From GCA-002722245 sp038154685 (GTDB taxonomy: Bacteria; Bacteroidota; Bacteroidia; Flavobacteriales_C; GCA-002722245), in NCBI GenBank assembly GCA_038154685.1, contig JAYPYW010000009.1, positions 1 through 64,000 of the forward strand: 64,000 nucleotides of DNA, in the 5' to 3' direction. The notes beneath the pieces were generated by a model. That model did not search any database and was not told the DNA's origin. It saw nothing but the letters and a program-made list of their open reading frames with translations. Both the position numbers and the translations under genes were made by a program. Of this stretch, positions 32,200-38,821 are shown piece by piece (positions within the stretch are counted from its first letter, which is position 1; the number at the start of each line of letters is the position of its first letter).

Positions 32200-32281
32200 G
32201 TAGGGGCTGGTCTTGTGCCTGCCCGAGCAGAGTTGGTGGTATTAGCTGTCGTGCTAGGGCGGGCACAAGGCCAGCCCCTAC
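32200..32281. repeat. 82-bp palindromic element with 29-bp inverted arms
   Basis: Left arm 32200-32228 begins GTAGGGGCTGGTCTTGTGCC and the right arm 32253-32281 is its complement with three differences, two of them compatible with G-U pairing. The region is far more GC-rich than its surroundings. Sits downstream of fabF (minus) and is a mobile-type palindrome rather than a terminator. Confidence 0.8.
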
Positions 32282-32295
32282 CTGAAATTCAAAGA

Positions 32296-33537
32296 TTAAT
32301 CTTGGAATTTTTTCATCAATACAGTTGCCACATGTCCACCGAAACCGAAAGTGTTACTCAATGCGTAGTTCAATTCCTTTTCTTTCGCTTTTCCAAGTGT
32401 TAAATCCCAACCTTCTGCAAATTCATCTACATCTGAAGTATTAATAGTAGGAGGGACGATGTTTTCCTTTAAGGCCATCACCGTTGCAATTCCTTCAATT
32501 GCTCCAGCAGCACCCAGTAAGTGACCCGTCATTGATTTGGTTCCTGAAACACTTAAGCTTTCACGTTTTCCAAATACGCTTTCGATACCTTTTAATTCAC
32601 ATGGATCTCCAACAGGAGTAGAAGTAGCGTGCATGTTGATATAATCAACTTCATCTGCTGTGATTCCACCTTCCTCTAATGCTTCTAGCATTCCTAATTT
32701 TGCGCCTAATCCTTCAGGGTGAGTTCCAGTTAAATGATAAGCGTCAGCCTTCTGACCGCCACCAATGATTTCTCCTAAAATTGTAGCTCCTCTTTTCTTG
32801 GCGTGTTCGTAATCTTCGAGAATCAGTGCTCCAGCACCTTCTCCCATTACAAAACCATCTCTATTCACATCGAAAGGGCGTGAAGCCCCCGAAGGATTTT
32901 CGTTTTGAGTAGACAAAGCTTTTAGAGCAGAGAACCCTCCAATACCTGATTCGTTAATTGCAGCATCAGATCCACCTGCAACAATCATATCAGCTTTTCC
33001 CCATTTAATATGGTTAAAGGCTTCGATGATAGCAGTTGTTGAGGTAGCGCACGCTGAAACCGGACAAAAATTAACGCCGTGTAAACCATTTCTCATGGAG
33101 ATAATTCCAGCAGCAATATCCACTAACGTTTTAGGGATTAAATAAGGGTTGAATCGAGGAGTACCATCACCAGCTCCAAAAGCAGCTGCTTCATCATGAA
33201 AGGTTTTCATTCCTCCATTTCCCGATCCCCAAACAACACCAATTCTATGTCTGTCTAATTCATCAAAATTTGCCCCAGATTGTTTGATAGCTTCATCAGT
33301 TGCGATAATCGCATATTGAGTGAACTTATCGTAAATCCTTTGTTCCTTTCGATCAAAATGATCGGAAGGATTATAGTCTTTTACCTCACAAGCAAATCTT
33401 GTTTTGAATTTCGAAGCATCAAATTGTGTGATTTCGGCAGCTCCTGAAACCCCATTTTTAAGGTTGGTCCAAAATTCCTCTAAATTATTTCCAATAGGAG
33501 TAATTGCTCCCATTCCTGTTACTACAACTCTTTTCAT
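32296..33537 (-). CDS. fabF: Beta-ketoacyl-ACP synthase II (FabF)
   Basis: 413-residue condensing enzyme of type II fatty-acid synthesis. Catalytic triad: C163 in PVSACATSTTAI, His in INMHATSTPVGD (about 304) and His in GHLLGAAGAIEG (about 341). N-terminus MKRVVVTGMGAITPIGN and C-terminus NTFGFGGHVATVLMKKF are typical. The acyl carrier protein gene, often adjacent, is not seen here. Single gene followed by a palindromic element and terminator. Confidence 0.97.
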   Translation of the reverse strand: MKRVVVTGMGAITPIGNNLEEFWTNLKNGVSGAAEITQFDASKFKTRFACEVKDYNPSDHFDRKEQRIYDKFTQYAIIATDEAIKQSGANFDELDRHRIGVVWGSGNGGMKTFHDEAAAFGAGDGTPRFNPYLIPKTLVDIAAGIISMRNGLHGVNFCPVSACATSTTAIIEAFNHIKWGKADMIVAGGSDAAINESGIGGFSALKALSTQNENPSGASRPFDVNRDGFVMGEGAGALILEDYEHAKKRGATILGEIIGGGQKADAYHLTGTHPEGLGAKLGMLEALEEGGITADEVDYINMHATSTPVGDPCELKGIESVFGKRESLSVSGTKSMTGHLLGAAGAIEGIATVMALKENIVPPTINTSDVDEFAEGWDLTLGKAKEKELNYALSNTFGFGGHVATVLMKKFQD

Positions 33538-33545
33538 ATTTTAAT

Positions 33546-33640
33546 AAGTTGTCAGAAGCCAGTAGCCAGAATTCAGAAAAAAAAGAAAGGAGGCAGGGCC
33601 TCCTTTTATATTCTCGCTTCTGAGATCTGGCTTCTCGCTC
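33546..33640. repeat. Imperfect inverted repeat with embedded terminator
   Basis: CAGAAGCCAGTAGCCAGAATTCAG (left, starting 33549, shown here only by its key bases AGAAGCCAG) and CTGAGATCTGGCTTCTCGCT (right) form outer arms. Within lies a GGAGGC-AGG-GCCTCC hairpin (33589-33606) followed by TTTT, a probable terminator. Lies between yebC and fabF, both leftward. Confidence 0.5.
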
Positions 33641-33646
33641 CCGAAT

Positions 33647-34375
33647 TTATGCCATGTTGTGATAAACGTTCTGCACGTCATCATCTTCATCAAACTTAGC
33701 TAAAAGCTTTTCAACTTCCTCTTGTTGCTCCTCAGTAAGTTCCTTTGTGTCATGTGGGATTCTTTCGAAACCTGATGAAAGAATCTCAGCACCCATTGAT
33801 TCTAATTGGGCTTGAATTGCTCCAAAGTTTTGGAATTCACCGTAAATAGCGATTTTATCTTGTTCATCATCTCCTTCAGCTGAATCTTCAAAAACCTCTT
33901 CAGCTCCAAAGTCGATTAACTCTAATTCTAATTCTTCAACGTCATAATCAGCTTTTGCGATAGAGAACTGACACTGGTGTGTGAACATGAATTCTAACGA
34001 ACCAGAAGTTCCTAAGCTTCCTCCGTTTCTTGTAAAGTAAGAACGAACATTAGCAACGGTTCTTTGGTTGTTATTAGTAGCAGTTTCTACAAAAACAGCA
34101 ATTCCATGCGGACCGTAACCTTCGAAGTTTACTGGCTTATAATCTGCTGTATCTTTTTCTGAAGCTTTTTTAATAGCACGCTCAACATTGTCTTTCGGCA
34201 TGTTGGCTGCCTTAGCGTTTTGAATTACCGCTCTTAGTCTAGAGTTTGTTTCAGGATCTGGCCCTCCTTCTTTAACGGCCATGACAATGTCTTTACCAAT
34301 TCTAGTAAAGGCTTTTGCCATTGCACCCCATCTTTTAAACTTACGCGCTTTTCTAAATTCAAATGCTCTACCCAT
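33647..34375 (-). CDS. yebC: YebC/PmpR family protein
   Basis: 242-residue YebC-family protein, which has been linked both to transcriptional regulation and to ribosome rescue at proline stretches. N-terminal MGRAFEFRKARKFKRWGAMAKAFTRIGKDI, central GYGPHGIAVFVETATNNNQRTVANVRSYFTRNGGSLGTSGSLEFMF and acidic C-terminal region are all standard. It stands alone on the minus strand, with a terminator of the upstream lipoprotein gene just before it. Confidence 0.95.
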   Translation of the reverse strand: MGRAFEFRKARKFKRWGAMAKAFTRIGKDIVMAVKEGGPDPETNSRLRAVIQNAKAANMPKDNVERAIKKASEKDTADYKPVNFEGYGPHGIAVFVETATNNNQRTVANVRSYFTRNGGSLGTSGSLEFMFTHQCQFSIAKADYDVEELELELIDFGAEEVFEDSAEGDDEQDKIAIYGEFQNFGAIQAQLESMGAEILSSGFERIPHDTKELTEEQQEEVEKLLAKFDEDDDVQNVYHNMA

Positions 34376-34435
34376 GATTTAAATGTTTAATGGACCTCAA
34401 AAATATTAAACGTCGGCCTTTTACCCAAAAAGAAA

Positions 34436-34456
34436 GGGCGAATGTTCATTCGCCCC
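34436..34456 (-). terminator. Intrinsic terminator of the 34481 lipoprotein gene
   Basis: GGGCGAATG (34436-34444), loop TT, CATTCGCCC; on the minus strand it is followed by TTTCTTTTTG. Confidence 0.8.
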
Positions 34457-34480
34457 TTCAAATTTCTTTAAAATTGTTGT

Positions 34481-35146
34481 TTATTCACAAGCTTCAGTAA
34501 CAACAGATGAAATGTATAAGTTCACATCCAGCCAAGTTTTAGAAACTCCATCAGCGCCTTTATGTAATACCTCGCAAACTTTATTTAAAGCTTCCACAGC
34601 AGCTTCTCCGTTAAAATCAACGATGTCAATTTTACCTGAAAGAGAAATTGTGTCTCCATTAATGGTGTAATCTAAAGCAACAGGATTAGTTACTTCGTTA
34701 AGTGTTAATTCAATATTTACTTTTGAAGAATCTTTATCGAAACCAACTACTTTACCAGTAATGTTCTCAGTTGAAGCCATTGTTCCAAAGTACTCATCTC
34801 TTATTCTTCTGTTTCTTCCTTGGTCTTTCGTTTCAAGATAGTTTACAGGAATTGAAAAAACTGCATTAGCGAAAATCTCTTCTGGTGTATCTCCAATAAC
34901 CGTTGAATCGATTATGAATTCTTTAAAATATCCTTTTACTTCCTTCTTTTCAGTTGTTTTAAAACCTCCAAATCCGATATCTGTTAAATCTTTGCTGTAT
35001 CCTTTTTTACAAACCTTTTCAATTGGAACTTCAGTTGCAGCTGAAGAATCAGCAGGAGCAGGTTTAGTGTTTTCTGAATTTTTAGCGTCTCCACCACAAG
35101 AAGCTAAAACAGCGATCGTAGATATTGATAAAAGTAATTTTTTCAT
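34481..35146 (-). CDS. Hypothetical lipoprotein
   Basis: 221-residue predicted lipoprotein: MKKLLLSISTIAVLASCGGDAK gives a lipobox Cys at 17. The body alternates beta strands with acidic loops (VEGYFKEFIIDSTVIG-like, SKVNIELTLNEVTNPVALDYTINGDTISLSGKIDIVDFNGEAAVEAL) and shares a YceI-like style with strands ending in charged turns. It has cysteines at both ends of the mature domain. The function is not recognisable. Single gene with its own terminator. Confidence 0.7.
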   Translation of the reverse strand: MKKLLLSISTIAVLASCGGDAKNSENTKPAPADSSAATEVPIEKVCKKGYSKDLTDIGFGGFKTTEKKEVKGYFKEFIIDSTVIGDTPEEIFANAVFSIPVNYLETKDQGRNRRIRDEYFGTMASTENITGKVVGFDKDSSKVNIELTLNEVTNPVALDYTINGDTISLSGKIDIVDFNGEAAVEALNKVCEVLHKGADGVSKTWLDVNLYISSVVTEACE

Positions 35147-35270
35147 GACTTGATTTCTTTATTGAATTACAAGTTTAAATAAAGAATATGGAATGCAGAA
35201 AAGGGGAAGTAGAAAGTTCTTAATTAGCTGATATATTTTGTTGATAATTTTCTTTCTCCCACAGACTCCA

Positions 35271-35374
35271 ACATACCCCTTGATCCCCTTTCAAAAGGGG
35301 GAAAGTATTTTTCTTCGAAAAATTTCAGGTATTTACGTAAAGTCCTTCTTTTTAAAGAGGATCAAGGGGTGTGT
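35271..35374. repeat. MITE-like element with ACCCCTTGATCC inverted ends
   Basis: Left arm 35271-35291 (core ACCCCTTGATCCCCTTT) and right arm 35354-35374 are complementary at 19 of 21 positions, spanning 104 bases. Internal CTTTCAAAAGGGGGAAAG and TTTTTCTTCGAAAAA palindromes. No gene inside. Confidence 0.65.
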
Positions 35375-35412
35375 TTAGGGAGTGAATGAAAAATTGTTGG
35401 AGATAAAAAAAA

Positions 35413-36858
35413 CTACTCTGGCTGATGCTCTAACGCCCCCGCGTCTGGTTGTGAATCTGCAATTCTTGAGTTTTCGTTCAAGTCATTTTCAAGATTCAGT
35501 AGGTCGGCGTTCACTTCAGTAAGATCTCCTATGTTTCTTGCAGGGGAGGACGTTGAAATATTGTAATTACCATTGTTTTGATCGCTGAATTGGGGATCAT
35601 AATTAACTACACAATCTATGAATTCGGAAGTTTCATAATCGGTGTCTTCTTTGTTAGCTTTTATTAGGGAGTTTTTGAATTCGAAATTGAATAAGCCTCC
35701 ATCATCTTTACTCAGTACGATTTCGTTTAATTGGACACCGTAAATAATACAGTTTGTAAAATTTGCTTCCTCCAAATCTCTCGGAATAATGTTTCTGTCG
35801 TTATCCTCAAACCAATTATTAAGAAGAAGAGCCGACTTATCAATACCGTCTGGTGCGTAGTTAGCGAAAGTACAGTGCGTAAAATTATATTTACCTCCTA
35901 AACCAAAAGATCCACAAAACTCTCCACAGTTGGCAAAAATTGAGTTGGAACCTTCTATCCAAGCTCCTCTTCCCGATAAGCCCGAGCTACTGCAGTTGTA
36001 TATAATACTATTTCTTATGGTGAGAGTGGGGTTGGAGCTAAAGGCTGGGTTTAATGTGTCTGCATTTACACCAACTCTTGAGTTTTTAATTACTGCGTAG
36101 TTAATTTCGTTATTAATACTTAGAGGGAAGAGGTAGATTCCTTGCCACTGACCGGCAATATTGTCGAATTCTGGCTCTAATCTATCTCCTTCTAAAATCA
36201 CGGGTTCCTCTTTAGTGCCATTTATTTTTAAGGAGGATCTATTTAAGGCAACAATAGCCCCGTTTTTGTGGAAGTAAACTTTAGCGCCTTGTTCAATCGT
36301 AAGGGTACAGGTTGTGTCGATTACACCAATTCCATAAACAACATGGGGAGTGTCATTTGTCCAAACATCATCACAGTCTATTAAAAAGGATCTTCCAACC
36401 TCCTCGGCTTTATGAAAGATTGCATTTTGTCCGAATGCTACTAATTTAACATCTTGAAAATTTCCGTTGGTTTGAAATTCAATAGAATCGTTTACAATAA
36501 ATGGAACATTTGTGTCTTGTGGATCCACGGTAACATCGGCAAACACCCACATTGAATCTTTAGCTCTAATTTCTAAGTCTTTGAATTCTATTCCAGGAAC
36601 TCCATTCACATTTAATCTAAATAAAGAACTAGTTCCATTTGCTAGTTTAATTGATGAGATTTTTATGGTAGAGTTATTCTCGTTGTAAATTTTGAACTTT
36701 CTTGTACTTGAACCAATAGTTGAGAAAACGGTGTCGAAGAAAACAGTGTCTGTATTAAATGAAATTGTATCACTAGAAGATGTAGATACTTTGTCCTTTC
36801 TACAAGCCGAAAGAACAAGGATGCATGCGAATGATATTAGCGTAATAATTCTTAACAC
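35413..36858 (-). CDS. Large lipoprotein with right-handed beta-helix-like repeats
   Basis: 481-residue predicted lipoprotein (MLRIITLISFACILVLSACRKDK, Cys at 19). The first 150 residues look like an Ig-type domain (TRKFKIYNENNSTIKISSIKLANG...). The remainder has short repeating strands ending in Asn/Asp turns (EINYAVIKNSRVGVNAD, PTLTIRNSIIYNCSSSGLSGRGAWIEGSNSIFANCGEF, YNFTHCTFANYAPDGID), the signature of a parallel beta-helix that often binds or cleaves polysaccharide. The C-terminus (NPDAGALEHQPE-like) is shared by many Bacteroidota surface proteins. Polysaccharide substrate unknown. Confidence 0.75.
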   Translation of the reverse strand: MLRIITLISFACILVLSACRKDKVSTSSSDTISFNTDTVFFDTVFSTIGSSTRKFKIYNENNSTIKISSIKLANGTSSLFRLNVNGVPGIEFKDLEIRAKDSMWVFADVTVDPQDTNVPFIVNDSIEFQTNGNFQDVKLVAFGQNAIFHKAEEVGRSFLIDCDDVWTNDTPHVVYGIGVIDTTCTLTIEQGAKVYFHKNGAIVALNRSSLKINGTKEEPVILEGDRLEPEFDNIAGQWQGIYLFPLSINNEINYAVIKNSRVGVNADTLNPAFSSNPTLTIRNSIIYNCSSSGLSGRGAWIEGSNSIFANCGEFCGSFGLGGKYNFTHCTFANYAPDGIDKSALLLNNWFEDNDRNIIPRDLEEANFTNCIIYGVQLNEIVLSKDDGGLFNFEFKNSLIKANKEDTDYETSEFIDCVVNYDPQFSDQNNGNYNISTSSPARNIGDLTEVNADLLNLENDLNENSRIADSQPDAGALEHQPE

Positions 36859-36944
36859 AGTTAGGTAAAGTTAAGCCAAAAACGGGGTTGAACTTTAAAT
36901 ATTATCTTTGAAATCGATCATAACCGAAAAAAAAGTAAAATTCT

Positions 36945-36977
36945 TTTGCTTTTTAAATATTTATAATCGTATCTTTG
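36945..36977 (+). promoter_or_regulatory. Promoter for rpmE2
   Basis: TTTG at 36945-36948 and TATCTTTG at 36970-36977, spacer 21, an excellent consensus match. This supports a start at 36999. Confidence 0.8.
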
Positions 36978-36998
36978 TCGCCCATAAAATTTGAAGAG

Positions 36999-37253
36999 AT
37001 GCAAAAAGAAATCCATCCAGAAAATTATAGATTAGTAGTATTTAAAGATATGTCTAACGATACTCAGTTCATTACTAAGTCATGTGCTGAAACAAAAGAA
37101 ACTACTGAAGTTGACGGTGTAGAATACCCATTGTTTAAATTGGATGTATCTAACACTTCTCATCCATTCTTTACTGGTAAATCTAACGTTGTTGATACAG
37201 CTGGTAGAATTGATAAGTTCAAAAACAGATTCGCAAAGCACATTAAGAAGTAA
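36999..37253 (+). CDS. rpmE2: Type B 50S ribosomal protein L31
   Basis: 84-residue zinc-free L31 (no CxxC), in which the start is ATG at 36999 (MQKEIHPENYRLVVFKDMSND); an earlier in-frame ATG at 36975 lies inside the minus-7 box and is not used. Typical motifs HPENYRLVVF, DTQFITKS, HPFFTGKSN and GRIDKFKNRF. Cysteine-free type B L31 replaces the zinc form when zinc is scarce in some bacteria, but is the only copy in many Bacteroidota. Strong promoter and terminator mark it as a highly expressed single gene. Confidence 0.95.
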   Translation: MQKEIHPENYRLVVFKDMSNDTQFITKSCAETKETTEVDGVEYPLFKLDVSNTSHPFFTGKSNVVDTAGRIDKFKNRFAKHIKK

Positions 37254-37277
37254 TTTAAAGTGTTTTAAAATATTTGA

Positions 37278-37305
37278 AGCCATTCCTTTCGGGATGGCTT
37301 TTTTA
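37278..37305 (+). terminator. Terminator after rpmE2
   Basis: AGCCATTCC (37278-37286), loop TTTC, GGGATGGCT with one G-T pair, then T-run. Confidence 0.9.
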
Positions 37306-37365
37306 TTTCCTGACTTATCTAGAAAATACATCCCGCAGATGTCGCAGATGTCGCAGATTTCTTTT

Positions 37366-37440
37366 CAACAGATTATTCAGATTAAAGGATTATAGAGATT
37401 GTTTTAATCCAATAAATCTCATAATCTGAATAATCTGTTG
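37366..37440. repeat. Palindromic element with 19-bp perfect inverted arms
   Basis: CAACAGATTATTCAGATTA (37366-37384) and its exact complement (37422-37440). The flanking left sequence has two copies of CGCAGATGT (37335-37352), linking it to the 'CAGAT' repeat family. Confidence 0.75.
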
Positions 37441-37513
37441 AGAAAAACAACAATATTCTTTTTGAGGACAATTTAATCTCTGTTACCGTAGAATAAATGC
37501 TTAAATTCACTTC

Positions 37514-38686
37514 ATGAAAATAGTACTCGTTGATACCAACTGGAAAAAGTTTTTACCTGTTTCATTTACAAGACCTGTTTCTCAATTAAGATGTGGGATT
37601 TTGAAGATTAATGAGAAGTGGGAGAAATGGCTTGAAGCTGATTCTGTTTCGGTTTCAGAAGGGTATTTAAATGAGAAGTATTTTCAACAATTTGATGGCG
37701 GAGCTTTAATTATTAATAGTAAAGTACTACCAAATTTAGAGTTAATTGAAGCAATCAAAAAGCTAGAGAATAAAGAGATCTTAACAGCAAATGGAACTTG
37801 GTTGGCAATTAAATCTGACTCGGGTTTTAATCAAGAGTCTTGGAAAGATGCTACACCACGAATTTATTCGGGAGAGTTTAGCACAATTGAAGCTTGGTGG
37901 GATCTTTATAAGCAATGCGGAAGTGAGTTGGAGACCGATTTTCATTCAATTACTGATGGTAGAGTTTCTCAAAAACTTTCTGATTCTAATACGCTAATTG
38001 GTTCTGCTGAAAAGATTTTCATTGAAGATGGGGCCTATGTGGAAGGTTGTACATTAAATACAAACGCAGGAAGTATTTACATCGGTAAGAATGCTGAGGT
38101 GATGGAAGGTTGTATTATCAGAGGTGGTTTCTCGGTATTGGATGGTACAAGGGTAAAGATGGGTGCGAAGATTTACGGACCAACATCTGTAGGGCCAAAG
38201 TGTAGACTTGGTGGTGAAGTAAAGAATTCTGTAATTCAAGGTTATTCCAATAAATCTCATGATGGGTATTTAGGGAATTCGGTAATTGGAGAATGGGTTA
38301 ATTTAGGCGCAGATACCAATTGTTCTAATTTGAAAAACACTTTTTCTCCTGCGAAGGTTTGGGATTACGAAACACAAAAATTGGTTGATTCCGGAGAAAC
38401 CTTCATTGGTTGCGCAATTGGTGATTATGCCAAAACAGGAATTAATTCAATGATTAATACAGCATCTGTTATAGGTGTTAATGCGAATGTTTATGGAGCT
38501 GGCTTCCCGGAGAAGTATACTCCGTCTTTTTCTTGGGGTAAAACAGAGACTTATAACTTTAATAAGGCTTGGGAAGTAAACCAAAACATAGCTAAAATGG
38601 AAGGAGAGGAGTTGTCGATGGCAGATTATCTGATTCTGCAAAATGTGCACTCAAGCGATCTTGAGATTTTTAAAGAGATGTCATAA
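37514..38686 (+). CDS. Bacteroidota-type GlmU: UDP-GlcNAc diphosphorylase / GlcN-1-P acetyltransferase-like
   Basis: 390-residue protein matching the alternative GlmU of Bacteroidota (TIGR03991 type), which makes UDP-N-acetylglucosamine for the cell wall. The N-terminal part (about 1-170) is a nucleotidyltransferase-like fold without the classical GXGTRM. The C-terminal part (about 170-330) is a left-handed beta-helix of hexapeptide repeats: IEDGAYVEGCTLNTNAGSIYIGKNAEVMEGCIIRGG, then GAKIYGPTSVGPKCRLGGEVKNSVIQGYSNKSHDGYLGNSVIGEWVNLGADTNCSNLKN. The latter GYSNKSHDGYLG loop is characteristic. Precedes lon but with a separate promoter region. Confidence 0.88.
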   Translation: MKIVLVDTNWKKFLPVSFTRPVSQLRCGILKINEKWEKWLEADSVSVSEGYLNEKYFQQFDGGALIINSKVLPNLELIEAIKKLENKEILTANGTWLAIKSDSGFNQESWKDATPRIYSGEFSTIEAWWDLYKQCGSELETDFHSITDGRVSQKLSDSNTLIGSAEKIFIEDGAYVEGCTLNTNAGSIYIGKNAEVMEGCIIRGGFSVLDGTRVKMGAKIYGPTSVGPKCRLGGEVKNSVIQGYSNKSHDGYLGNSVIGEWVNLGADTNCSNLKNTFSPAKVWDYETQKLVDSGETFIGCAIGDYAKTGINSMINTASVIGVNANVYGAGFPEKYTPSFSWGKTETYNFNKAWEVNQNIAKMEGEELSMADYLILQNVHSSDLEIFKEMS

Positions 38687-38702
38687 TGTCAAAATACCCT
38701 AG

Positions 38703-38718
38703 TTGGCACAAGTGTTGA
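38703..38718 (+). promoter_or_regulatory. Candidate sigma-54 promoter upstream of lon
   Basis: TTGGCAC (38703-38709), five bases, TTGA (38715-38718). The -24 element and the spacing fit the sigma-54 consensus TTGGCAC-N5-TTGC, with one mismatch in the -12 element (GA for GC). It lies 104 bases before the lon start. No TAnnTTTG box is seen in the same interval. Confidence 0.35.
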
Positions 38719-38821
38719 GCTATAGGGATGTCAGACGATAAAAAAGCAATTTGATCCGTTTTAAGAGGAAGGAATGACAAAAGAGATGTAAAGTCGGTCA
38801 AGTTGACGCAAAGCAATTAAT

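Noticed and set aside
32215..32403. Short plus-strand reading frame downstream of the ABC exporter
   Set aside because: It lies within the GC-rich palindrome and the antisense of fabF, with biased composition from the repeat; no start signal or homology to a protein family.
37080..37395. Overlapping frames around rpmE2 on both strands
   Set aside because: They are shadows of the ribosomal protein gene and of the palindromic repeat after it; rpmE2 has promoter, terminator and clear family match.
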